Shown here: one piece after another, positions 52,517 to 60,456 of the stretch
Numbering within the stretch: position 1 is the first letter of the stretch
Layout: each line of letters opens with the position of its first letter
Source of the DNA: Actinomycetales bacterium
GTDB taxonomy: Bacteria; Actinomycetota; Actinomycetes; Mycobacteriales; Micromonosporaceae
Direction: 5' to 3'
NCBI GenBank assembly: GCA_002919305.1
Contig: PKFB01000033.1
Span: forward strand, 169,972 to 233,971
DNA length: 64,000 nt
Notes under the pieces: generated by a model
The model's input: the letters and a program-made list of their open reading frames with translations, nothing else
Told to the model about the DNA's origin: nothing
Database searches by the model: none
Program-made: the position numbers and the translations under genes

Positions 52517-53920
52517 GTGACTATTCCTGACGTCCCTAAGAATCTGCCCCGCACCGTAGGGGAGCTGCGGGCCGCGGGCTACCAGCCTCGTAGTGTCAAG
52601 GCTGAGATCCGTGAAAATCTGCTGGCCGCGTTGCGCAGTGGCCAGCCGGTGTGGCCAGGAATCGTCGGTTTTGAGGACACGGTCCTGCCACGCCTTGAGC
52701 GCGCTCTACTGGCCGGCCACGACGTGGTCCTGCTGGGGGAACGCGGCCAGGGCAAGACCCGGCTGCTGCGTAGCCTGGTGTCCCTGCTCGATGAGTGGAC
52801 CCCGGTCATCGCCGGTTCTGAGCTGGGAGAACACCCCCTGGCTCCGATCACCCCGGCGTCCCGACGTCGCGCCGCAGAGCTAGGGGACGACCTGCCGGTG
52901 GCCTGGCGGCACCGTTCAGAGCGGTACACCGAGAAGCTGGCCACCCCCGACACCTCGGTGGGTGACCTGGTGGGGGACGTCGACCCGGTGAAGGTCGCCG
53001 AAGGACGCAGCCTCGGCGACCCCGAAACCATCCACTATGGACTGGTACCCCGGGCGCACCGAGGCATCGTGGCGATCAACGAGCTGCCTGACCTGGCCGA
53101 ACGGATCCAGGTCGCGCTGCTGAACGTCATGGAGGAACGCGACATCCAGATCCGCGGCTACACCCTGCGGCTTCCGTTGGACGTGCTGCTGGTCGCCACC
53201 GCCAACCCCGAGGACTACACCAACCGGGGCCGCATCATCACCCCGCTGAAGGACCGGTTCGGCGCGGAGATACGCACCCACTACCTGGACGACATCGAGC
53301 ACGAGATCGCCCTGATCCGCCAAGAAGCCGAGCTTGTCGCCGAGGTCGGTGACCACCTGCTGGAGGTGCTCGCACGGTTCGTCGCCTCGCTTCGGGAGTC
53401 GACCGCCATCGACCAACGTTCCGGGGTGTCGGCGCGGTTCACGATCGCCGCCGCTGAGACCGTGGCCGCGGCCGCCCTGCGGCGCGCCGCCCTCACCGGG
53501 GAGCAGCCCGCCGTGGCACGCCCGGTGGACCTGGAGGCGGTGCCGCCCGTGCTGCGCGGCAAGTTGGAGTTTGAGGCGGGCGAAGAAGGGCGCGAAGAGG
53601 AGATCCTCACCCACCTACTGCGGCGCGCGATCGCCATCACCGCCCGCGTCCGGCTCGCTGGGCTTAACCTGCAGCCACTGGTCGAGACGGTCAGCGGCGG
53701 CCACCAGGTGCCCACCGGGGAGCGGGTGTCTGCCCAGGAGCTGCTGACCGCCTTGCCGGAGCTGCCTGTGCTGCATGAGGTCGCGGCGCGGCTAGGGGTA
53801 CGGCCAGAGGATCCGCCGGGCCGGATCGCCTCCGCGGTCGAGTTGGCCTTGGAGTCGCTGTACCTCAACCGCAAACTCAGCAAGGACGCGATCGACAACC
53901 GCGTGGTGTACCGGTCATGA
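52517..53920 (+). CDS. MoxR/magnesium-chelatase-like AAA+ ATPase
   Basis: 467-aa AAA+ ATPase. The Walker A is HDVVLLGERGQGKTRLLRSL near residue 70. GLVPRAHRGIVAINELPDLAERIQVALLNVMEERDIQIRGYTLRLPLDVLLVATANPEDYTNRGRIITPLKDRFGAEI contains a Walker B-like strand, the sensor-1 Asn and the arginine finger. The acidic-Glu of Walker B is in AINELPD. C-terminal helical segments follow. It matches the mycobacterial pair in which a magnesium-chelatase-like AAA protein is encoded with a VWA protein; such pairs act as metal-insertion or protein-remodelling chaperones. Its stop overlaps the VWA gene by four bases. The target is unknown. Confidence 0.88.
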   Translation: MTIPDVPKNLPRTVGELRAAGYQPRSVKAEIRENLLAALRSGQPVWPGIVGFEDTVLPRLERALLAGHDVVLLGERGQGKTRLLRSLVSLLDEWTPVIAGSELGEHPLAPITPASRRRAAELGDDLPVAWRHRSERYTEKLATPDTSVGDLVGDVDPVKVAEGRSLGDPETIHYGLVPRAHRGIVAINELPDLAERIQVALLNVMEERDIQIRGYTLRLPLDVLLVATANPEDYTNRGRIITPLKDRFGAEIRTHYLDDIEHEIALIRQEAELVAEVGDHLLEVLARFVASLRESTAIDQRSGVSARFTIAAAETVAAAALRRAALTGEQPAVARPVDLEAVPPVLRGKLEFEAGEEGREEEILTHLLRRAIAITARVRLAGLNLQPLVETVSGGHQVPTGERVSAQELLTALPELPVLHEVAARLGVRPEDPPGRIASAVELALESLYLNRKLSKDAIDNRVVYRS

Positions 53921-55878
53921 CTCAGCCGGCGCGTGGTTACTCCTACGGGGCCTGGCACGGCGGGCCTGACCCACTGGCGCCGCCGGTGGACCTGCGGCAA
54001 GCCCTGGAGGAGATCGGTCGTGAGGTGATGGAGGGCAACTCTCCGCAGTCAGCGCTGCGGGAGTTGCTCCGCCGCGGCCTGTCCGGCACCCAGGGTCTGG
54101 ACGAGATGACCCGACGGCTGTGGCAGCGGCGCCGCCAACTGCAACGTCGACACCGGCTCGACGGCACCTTGCAGGAGGTGCGGCGCCTGCTGGACCGGGC
54201 GCTGCGCTCCGAACGGGAGACCCTGGCCCGCGACCCCAGTGAGGATGCCCGTTTCCGGGAGCTGCGGCTGTCGGCCGTCCCGGAGGACACCGGGCGCGCG
54301 GTCCGGGACCTAGCCGACTACGACTGGCGCTCCTCCGACGCCCGCGAGGATTACGCCGAAATCCAGCGGCTGCTGGGCCAGGAGATGCTGGAGCAGCGTT
54401 TCCGAGGCATCAAGCAGGCACTCCAGCAGACCACCCCCGAGGACGTCGAGCGGATCCACCGTATGATCGACGACCTCAACGACCTGCTGGCCTCCCACGC
54501 CCGAGGGGATCCCGACACGCCCCAGAAGTTCGAGCGGTTCATGCAGCAGCACGGTCAGTTCTTCCCGGAGAATCCGCGGAACGTCGATGAACTGATCGAT
54601 CTGCTGGCCGCTCGTTCCGCCGCCGCCCAGCGGCTGATGAACTCGCTCTCGCCTGAGCAGCAGGCAGAGCTGGCGCAGCTGGCCCAGCAGGCGTTCGGCG
54701 ATCCCCGCCTCGCCGACGCGTTAGCCCGGCTGGACGCGCAATTGCGGGCGCTGCGTCCCGGCGAGGACTGGTTCGGAAGTGAACGGTTCCGAGGGGACCA
54801 GCCGATGGGGCTGGGTGAGGCGACCGCCCTGCTGGAGGAGATGGGCCAGATCGACCAGTTGGCCGAGCAGCTCAGCCAGGCCTACCCCGGTGCCAGGTTG
54901 GAGGACATCGACCTGGACGCCCTGGCTAACCAGCTGGGGGAGCAGGCCAAGGTCGATATGCAGCGTCTGATGGAGCTGGAGCGGGAGCTGACCCGTTCCG
55001 GGCTGCTGGAACGCGCTCCTGACGGTGGGCTCCGGCTGACCCCTCGGGCGCTGCGTCAACTGGGCAGTACCGTCCTGCGTGGCCTGATAGACCAGCTGCG
55101 TACCCGACGGGGAGACCGGGAGTCCGCCCGCGCCGGCGCCGCCGGGGAACTGACCGGCGCCACCCGCCCCTGGGAGTTCGGGGACAGTGAGCCGTGGGAC
55201 GTGCCCCGCACGGTCCGCAATGCGGTGCTGCGTCGCGCCGCCGCGCGTGGCGGCCCGCTGCTGGAGGTCGTCGACGTCGAGGTGGCCGAAACCGAACAAC
55301 GTGCCCAGGCGGCGGTCGCGTTGTGTGTGGACATCTCCTGGTCGATGGTGCAGGACGGCCGGTGGGTGCCGATGAAACGCACGGCCCTGGCGCTGCACCA
55401 CCTCATCAGCACCCGGTACCGGCACGACGCGTTGCAGCTGATCACGTTCGGCCGGTACGCCGCCCCTGTGGACATTCAGGAGCTGATCGGCCTGGAAGGG
55501 GTGTGGGAGCAGGGCACGAACCTGCACCACGCCCTGGTCCTGGCCGGCCGCCATCTGCGTCGGTATCCCACCGCGCAGCCGGTGGTGCTGGTGGTCACCG
55601 ACGGTGAACCCACCGCGCATCTGGAGCCGGACGCCGAGGCGTACTTCTCCTACCCGCCGCTGCCGGAGACCCTGGCCAAGACCTTGGCCGAGGTGGACGC
55701 ACTGACCCGAATGGGCGCCTCGATCACGGTCTTCATGCTGGGGGAGGACCCCCGCTTGAAGCGTTTCGTGGACATCGTGGCGCGTCGCAGTGGAGGCCGG
55801 GTGGTGGCTCCCACCGAGGACGGACTCGGAGCGGCGGTCATCGCCGACTATCTGCGGTCTCGTCGCTCCCGCCGGTGA
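53917..55878 (+). CDS. VWA-domain protein, partner of the MoxR-type ATPase
   Basis: 653-aa protein. The first 430 residues are a charged helical region with QLQRRHRLDGTLQEVRRLLDRAL, LAELAQQAFGDP and similar repeats, partly coiled coil. The C-terminal von Willebrand factor A domain begins AAVALCVDISWSMVQDGRWVPMKRTALALHHL, with the D-x-S-x-S MIDAS motif. GTNLHHALVLAGRHLRR (MIDAS Thr) and VVLVVTDGEPTAHLEP (MIDAS Asp) complete the metal site. It ends RSRRSRR. The ATG overlaps the ATPase stop (ATGA). AAA-VWA pairs usually form one complex, the VWA part binding a client through metal. No signal peptide, so cytoplasmic. Confidence 0.9.
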   Translation: MTQPARGYSYGAWHGGPDPLAPPVDLRQALEEIGREVMEGNSPQSALRELLRRGLSGTQGLDEMTRRLWQRRRQLQRRHRLDGTLQEVRRLLDRALRSERETLARDPSEDARFRELRLSAVPEDTGRAVRDLADYDWRSSDAREDYAEIQRLLGQEMLEQRFRGIKQALQQTTPEDVERIHRMIDDLNDLLASHARGDPDTPQKFERFMQQHGQFFPENPRNVDELIDLLAARSAAAQRLMNSLSPEQQAELAQLAQQAFGDPRLADALARLDAQLRALRPGEDWFGSERFRGDQPMGLGEATALLEEMGQIDQLAEQLSQAYPGARLEDIDLDALANQLGEQAKVDMQRLMELERELTRSGLLERAPDGGLRLTPRALRQLGSTVLRGLIDQLRTRRGDRESARAGAAGELTGATRPWEFGDSEPWDVPRTVRNAVLRRAAARGGPLLEVVDVEVAETEQRAQAAVALCVDISWSMVQDGRWVPMKRTALALHHLISTRYRHDALQLITFGRYAAPVDIQELIGLEGVWEQGTNLHHALVLAGRHLRRYPTAQPVVLVVTDGEPTAHLEPDAEAYFSYPPLPETLAKTLAEVDALTRMGASITVFMLGEDPRLKRFVDIVARRSGGRVVAPTEDGLGAAVIADYLRSRRSRR

Positions 55879-55884
55879 CGTATT

Positions 55885-55938
55885 GATCGGGGTCTGGTGT
55901 GTGTCCTGAACCTCCCTGACACGCGCCAGACCCCGATC
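55885..55938 (+). terminator. Terminator after the AAA-VWA operon
   Basis: GATCGGGGTCTGG and CCAGACCCCGATC pair over 13 bp; the loop can add an inner GTGTC/GACAC helix. It begins seven bases after the stop. Confidence 0.7.
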
Positions 55939-56113
55939 GCCACGGTGTTGTGCCGCGTACCCATGCGTGGTTCGCCAGGCGCATCGCGCGACCCGGAGCG
56001 GGACACCGGATCCGTCCCGTAGCGGCGCCGCACCGCGGCCCCCGATGATCCTGGTGCGGCGCCTGGCTTGTGGCTATCGCCGCGACGGGTGCGCGAAGCG
56101 GACGCGGGAGGCC

Positions 56114-57037
56114 CTATGGGACAAGGACGAGACGGCCCCGCAACCCGCCCTTCTCCAGACGCCGGTGCGCCTCAGCGACCTGTTCCAAGGGCAGCACATC
56201 AGCCACCCGGGTCCGCAGGCCAGCCGAGGCCAGCGTGGCCAGCCGCGCGCCATCAGCACGGATCCACACGTTGCGGACCGTGATCCCGCGGAGCGGAAGC
56301 GGCGCCTTGCCGCCGAGGACCGCCACGAATGTGCCGCCACCGCGTACCGCATCCAGCGCCTCGATACCGATCGAAGCGGTATCGACCGCCGCGTCCACCC
56401 CACCGGGGATCAGGTCACGCACAGCCGGTCCGATGGGGACGGTACGCGGAACGAAGAACTCGGCCCCGAGGTCGCGGACCAACTGCTCGTCCTTCTCCCC
56501 GGCCACCGCCACGACCCGGGCACCTTGGCGGGCGGCGAGCTCCACCACGTATCCGCCGACTCCACCGGCCGCGCCGGTGACCAGCACGGTCTGGCTAGCC
56601 GACAACTCAGTGAGATCCAGTGCTTGAGCGGCGGTGAGCACGTTGAGCGGCAAGGTCGCGGCGGCGACAAGGTCGAGTCCGTCCGGCACCGGCGCGACGG
56701 CGTCGACGTCGAGCACCACGTACTCGGCCTGGGCTTTGAGGGGGAGGGCCAGCCGGTCGGATAGTCCGATCACCCGATCACCAGGGGCGAAGCCGGTGAC
56801 GCCGGGGCCGACCGCGTCGATGGTGCCGGCCACATCCCACCCAATGCCGATCATGTCCTGAGGCGGCAGGAGACCCGCCGCGGTGAGGGCCCCGGTACGG
56901 GTTTGGATGTCCACGGGATTAACCGTGGCCGCCGCGACCTTGATCCGTATCTGTCCTGTTCCCGGGGATGGAACGGGGAGATCTAACACGTCCAAGACTT
57001 CAGGTCCGCCGAAGGAGCGGATAACAACTGCTCGCAT
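56114..57037 (-). CDS. Zinc-independent quinone oxidoreductase-like NADP-dependent dehydrogenase
   Basis: 307-aa medium-chain dehydrogenase/reductase. MRAVVIRSFGGPEVLDVLDLPVPSPGTGQIRIKVAAATVNPVDIQTRTG is the QOR-type N-terminus. IGWDVAGTIDAVGPGVTGFAPGDRVIG is the GroES-like core without structural zinc cysteines. QTVLVTGAAGGVGGYVVELAARQGARVVAVAGEKDEQLVRDLGAEFFV is the NADP fold, and LEKGGLRGRLVLVP is the family C-terminus. ATG 57037 gives the canonical start. It is divergent from an HxlR regulator 74 bases away, suggesting control by that regulator in response to a quinone or other electrophile. Confidence 0.9.
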   Translation of the reverse strand: MRAVVIRSFGGPEVLDVLDLPVPSPGTGQIRIKVAAATVNPVDIQTRTGALTAAGLLPPQDMIGIGWDVAGTIDAVGPGVTGFAPGDRVIGLSDRLALPLKAQAEYVVLDVDAVAPVPDGLDLVAAATLPLNVLTAAQALDLTELSASQTVLVTGAAGGVGGYVVELAARQGARVVAVAGEKDEQLVRDLGAEFFVPRTVPIGPAVRDLIPGGVDAAVDTASIGIEALDAVRGGGTFVAVLGGKAPLPLRGITVRNVWIRADGARLATLASAGLRTRVADVLPLEQVAEAHRRLEKGGLRGRLVLVP

Positions 57038-57111
57038 AAGGCGAACGTATGAAGGGTTACTCTCCATTGGGAAGTACGCACGTGAAGGTGCCTACCGCAC
57101 CCGGAGGTGCC

Positions 57112-57552
57112 ATGGTTACTCGCACCGCCGCCCAGCGCCGGGCCGAGCGTCGCATCGCCTACGACGCCTACCTGGCCGCCTGCCCCGCCCGGCAGCTTTT
57201 AGACCGGATCAGTGATAAGTGGGTGAGCCTGGTGTTGACCGCATTGGCCGACGGACCCCGCCGCTACAGCGATCTGAACCGGATCATCGCCGGGGTGAGC
57301 CAGAAGATGCTCACGCAGACCCTGCGGACCCTGGAGCGCGATGGCCTGATCAGCCGGACAGTGACACCCTCGGTTCCGGTCCGGGTCGACTACGCCCTCA
57401 CCGAGCTGGGCAAGAGCCTGCTGCCGGTCATGACCGCGATCAAGCAGTGGGCCGAGTCCCACATCGAGGAAGTTCACGCCGCTCAGGCCCGCTACGACCA
57501 GGAACAGCGCCGGCGATCGAAGGAGAAGACCGCCGCTGTCGCAGCGTCTTAA
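57112..57552 (+). CDS. HxlR-family transcriptional regulator
   Basis: 146-aa winged-helix regulator. [89 protein letters not shown] is a full HxlR domain. Cys24, just before the first helix, is the conserved redox-sensing position. ATG 57112 follows GGAGG by four bases; the upstream ATG at 57049 lacks support. Divergent pairing with the quinone oxidoreductase-like gene suggests it is a thiol-based switch for that gene. Confidence 0.92.
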   Translation: MVTRTAAQRRAERRIAYDAYLAACPARQLLDRISDKWVSLVLTALADGPRRYSDLNRIIAGVSQKMLTQTLRTLERDGLISRTVTPSVPVRVDYALTELGKSLLPVMTAIKQWAESHIEEVHAAQARYDQEQRRRSKEKTAAVAAS

Positions 57553-57900
57553 GCCGCTGCACACGACTCCGCCGCCAGCGTCCTGGGCGCCTTTCTGCAC
57601 CACTGGTGTGTGTCCACTGGTGACAGGAGCCAGCCAGGAAGACGGTCACCGTGTGCTCGCTGTCCTTGAACCAGAAGACCGAACCGTGCTGTCAGACCTG
57701 CGCTGCGGGTGGCTGCTGCAGAGTGGACCCGTCGGCGTTGGCGTGGGTAGTCGGTGAATAGAAAAAAGCTCTCAATGGGTCTGTGGCGCGGCGGCCGGTG
57801 GACCGCCGCGCCACAGGGGTGCGGTGTGGCGGTGGGGCACGTCGCGCCGCAGGGCAGCGCCCCGCACCGTCCAGGGAAGAGTGGGGATACAGAGCAGCCG
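57553..57900. other. Intergenic region with terminator between HxlR and xylanase genes
   Basis: No gene supported. One minus-strand stretch (near 57600-57715) reads GSVFWFKDSEHTVTVFLAGSCHQWTHTSGA and could be a short gene remnant; it has no start signal and I do not recognise it. The right half carries the xylanase terminator. Confidence 0.35.
57781..57816 (-). terminator. Terminator of the xylanase gene
   Basis: CTGTGGCGCGGCGG and CCGCCGCGCCACAG form a perfect 14-bp stem with an 8-base loop, about 85 bases beyond the xylanase stop. Confidence 0.65.
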
Positions 57901-58590
57901 TCAGCTCACCGTGATGTTGGAGTTGCCGCTGCTCTGGTACCCCTCCGTCGCCATGATCATGTAGTAGCGGAACTCGCCCAGGCTCATGCCAACCCGTGCC
58001 CACGCGTCAAAGTGGGCGCCGGTGTTGATGCTGCCGCTGTTCCGCCGCTGTTGCCGGACACTCCAGTACTGGGGGAAGGTCTGCGTACCCTCAACAGAGG
58101 GCGCGTTGTACCGCATGGTGCGGTAGATGTCGTACGTGCCACCGTCAACGTTGATCGTGCCCCGGTACTCCCCCGTGGGCCGGTACGAGCCGTGGTTCTC
58201 GACGATGTAGTACTCCACCAACGGATTCGCCGTCCACCCGTACAGGCACAGGTAGCCGTTACCGGAGGGGTTGAAGCTGCCTGAGAAGTTCACGGTCCTG
58301 CGGCTGCCGTTGCCCCAACCCTTACCGCAGACGAAGTTGTTGGTGTTCCACCACGAGGTGCTGTAGTTACCGCCCGGACCCAGGGTCATGGAGACCGTTC
58401 CCTGAGAGTCGGTCCAGAACGAGTAGAAGTAGCCGTTGTGGTACCCGGTCTGGTTGGTGGTGATGGTCTGCTGGGCGTGGGCAGCCTCAGGCAGGATCAG
58501 CCCTGAGGCCAGTGCGAGGGCACCAGCACCGGCGCCGGCGAGGAGACCTCGGCGACTGAGCATAGGGGCAGGGATGTTCTCCATGGTCAT
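57901..58590 (-). CDS. GH11 endo-1,4-beta-xylanase, Tat-exported
   Basis: 229-aa secreted xylanase. The N-terminus [30 protein letters not shown] has the twin-arginine signature SRRGLL and a signal-peptidase site AHA. The GH11 jelly roll follows: [74 protein letters not shown] with the nucleophile Glu at about 126, and [19 protein letters not shown] with the acid/base Glu at about 216. It ends after the catalytic domain, with no linker or carbohydrate-binding module. It cuts beta-1,4-xylan outside the cell. ATG 58590 has AGGAGG four bases upstream. A CG-bearing palindrome lies in its long upstream region. Confidence 0.95.
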   Translation of the reverse strand: MTMENIPAPMLSRRGLLAGAGAGALALASGLILPEAAHAQQTITTNQTGYHNGYFYSFWTDSQGTVSMTLGPGGNYSTSWWNTNNFVCGKGWGNGSRRTVNFSGSFNPSGNGYLCLYGWTANPLVEYYIVENHGSYRPTGEYRGTINVDGGTYDIYRTMRYNAPSVEGTQTFPQYWSVRQQRRNSGSINTGAHFDAWARVGMSLGEFRYYMIMATEGYQSSGNSNITVS

Positions 58591-58759
58591 GCTTCCTCCT
58601 GGGGATGTGGCGACGAGGCCAGGAAGCGTGATACGACCCGGCGGGGCCCTACCGGTGGCCTTGAGCGGCCACCGCGCTCGGCGTCGTACAACGCAGCGGG
58701 ATGGGCCGGTCGTTACGCGGTAACGACCGGGAGCATTGACGCGGGCGCCCGGCATCGAC

Positions 58760-58788
58760 AGTCTTGTCCGAGTCGATCGGATTGTCAA
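58760..58788 (-). promoter_or_regulatory. Candidate xylanase promoter
   Basis: TTGACA and AAGACT at a 17-base spacing on the minus strand, followed by a leader to the ATG at 58590. Confidence 0.45.
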
Positions 58789-58832
58789 CGATTTCCGACA
58801 AAGATTGCGATAATATTACTTTTAATAAGTAT

Positions 58833-58844
58833 TTCTCTAGAGAA
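58833..58844. promoter_or_regulatory. 12-bp perfect palindrome in AT-rich region
   Basis: TTCTCTAGAGAA equals its own reverse complement. It lies about 45 bp upstream of the candidate xylanase -35 box and could bind a dimeric regulator. Confidence 0.35.
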
Positions 58845-58937
58845 TATATTGCCTGTTCATAGGGGTAGTTTTATAAGCTTAAGTTTGATCTTGGTCTATC
58901 TGTTCATCGCCTAGTGCGGCAAGATCCCAGGCTCGGA

Positions 58938-58954
58938 CTCCGAAAGTTTCGGAG
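58938..58954. promoter_or_regulatory. CGAAAGTTTCG palindrome, candidate xylan-regulator site
   Basis: CTCCGAAAGTTTCGGAG is a perfect 8-1-8 inverted repeat. Repeats of the CGAAA-N-TTTCG form occur upstream of streptomycete xylanase genes, where they are thought to bind a xylan-responsive repressor. Here it lies about 350 bp from the xylanase start. Confidence 0.5.
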
Positions 58955-59232
58955 GCATGTGAAGGGCAAAGCGTCCCAAAGAGGTCAAGGGGGAGTGGGA
59001 GAGAAAGGGCCAGAACACGACCGTGGCGGGCCTGCGCCGCTACAACGACGAAGACCCGCCACGACCTGCCGAGGGGAACGGCCAGCGAATTAGAAGGCTG
59101 CTTGAAGGAAGCGGCCTAATGGCGAGACCAGTACGGCCTTCGCCTCAACGAACCAGGTGTCGACGCCTCCTAGGTGTGACTATCCGTATGCTTCACTCCG
59201 CTCCGCGAGCGCGTCGGAGCACACGGGTGTGA

Positions 59233-59886
59233 TTACTGGTCAGGCTTGAGCGCTCCGAACAGGGCCGCCCAGTCGGTTGGAGCCGGGCCAGGCTCGTTGT
59301 ACATCTCGAACGTCCTGCCCAACGCTTGAGGATTACGCAAGGCCTCGACGCAGGCCCGCGCGACATCCGCGCGACTGATCTGCCCATCACCGGTGTCGCC
59401 CTGCTCCAGACGTATAGCGCTCCGGCCGGCCGGTTCATTAGTGAGCCAGCTGGGGCGCACGATCGTGTACGGCGCGCCGCTGTTCCGAAGCGCCTGCTCC
59501 CCACGTCCACGGGCCCGGACCATCTCCTGCAGTCCGGGCATCTTCTCCGGCCGGGTGATGTAGATCTGACTGAGCAGGACCACCTGCGCCCCACGCGACG
59601 CGGCCCGCTCGGCCACCTCACGAACCCCCAAGTGCATGACCGTCTCGGAACCGGCCGGATCGGTGGGAGGCTCCACACTCACCACCACAGCGTCGACACC
59701 GTCGACAGCTCGTGCGACAGCGGAGGGGTCGGCGATGTCCCCGGTTATCAACTCCACGCCCTGACGCCCGATGCGGGACGGACGGCGGCTCATGACGCGG
59801 ACGCGGTCACCGTTGGCGGTCAACAGATCGACGACGTGACGGCCGGTACGGCCGGCGCCGCCGATGACAAGAACGGTGCGAGCCAC
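59233..59886 (-). CDS. NAD(P)-binding SDR-like (NmrA type) protein
   Basis: 217-aa atypical short-chain dehydrogenase fold. ARTVLVIGGAGRTGRHVVDLLTANGDRVRVMSRRPSRIG is the dinucleotide-binding glycine loop, GVELITGDIADPSAVARAVDGVDAVVVSVEPP follows, and SGAPYTIVRPSWLTNEPAGRSAIRLEQGDTGDGQISRADVARACVEALRNPQALGRTFEMYNEPG is the NmrA-like C-terminal part. The classical Tyr-x-x-x-Lys pair is absent (the position reads SQIYITRPEK), so it may be a sensor or a reductase with a different mechanism. GTG start after GGGGG. Confidence 0.85.
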   Translation of the reverse strand: MARTVLVIGGAGRTGRHVVDLLTANGDRVRVMSRRPSRIGRQGVELITGDIADPSAVARAVDGVDAVVVSVEPPTDPAGSETVMHLGVREVAERAASRGAQVVLLSQIYITRPEKMPGLQEMVRARGRGEQALRNSGAPYTIVRPSWLTNEPAGRSAIRLEQGDTGDGQISRADVARACVEALRNPQALGRTFEMYNEPGPAPTDWAALFGALKPDQ

Positions 59887-60456
59887 GATGCCCCCTTGCG
59901 TTCTTCGTAAAATCCGGCAATTGGTACTCCTTGTGAATTACCAGGGGATGGGGGTCGCGTACCTCGTTTTTGATCTTCGTTGTCGTGATATCTGCCAAGT
60001 CGCCTCGCGTACCTTCCGGGTTTTCCCGTGCGAAAGTAATGTTTCAGGCGTTGCAAGACGGGCTTAGCGACCTCCATCACCGCGTAATGCGGTTCGCTTC
60101 CTACCCCTTCCGATGTGGACAACGGCGCACGGGAGTGCAGCAGACATAGATTCGGTCATTCGGGATTAAAGGTGTTAAAACTATAGATACCTGTAATATC
60201 AGCTTACCTTCACATGGTATCCAGCGAGCACGATCCGCAACCGATTTTCCGAACAAGACAGATCTGTATTCGACTGGTTACGCAGCGAATTCCCTGGTCA
60301 GATAGCCCGTTGTATGCCAAGCGCTCCGGAATCCGCTCGATCATGAAAATTCTCACGTAGGCATTCGCGCCTCTTCTAGGTCAGAGTGGGGAAACAGGGC
60401 CGGCCCTCTGTCTACAGCGGACAGTCTCATGTGGTGTCTACTGAGAGGGAGTTGGA
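59887..60456. other. Intergenic region before the subtilase gene
   Basis: About 570 bases without a supported gene; lower GC than the coding regions, especially 60140-60230. Short frames in it have no starts or family matches. It probably holds the subtilase promoter; no box was assigned with confidence. Confidence 0.4.

Larger units (their letters stand above)
58591..59232. other. Long AT-rich regulatory region between xylanase and NmrA-like genes
   Basis: About 640 bases with no supported gene. On the minus strand TTGACA (58788-58783), 17 bases, AAGACT (58765-58760) is a plausible xylanase promoter, leaving a leader of about 160 bases. Positions 58790-58900 are strongly AT-rich. The palindromes TTCTCTAGAGAA and CTCCGAAAGTTTCGGAG are listed separately. 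A frame at 59023-59232 is rich in Arg/Pro/Gly and not convincing. Confidence 0.45.

Noticed and set aside
57049..57111. Upstream ATG of the HxlR gene as the real start
   Set aside because: The extra residues are unlike the family and the ATG at 57112 has a good GGAGG site.
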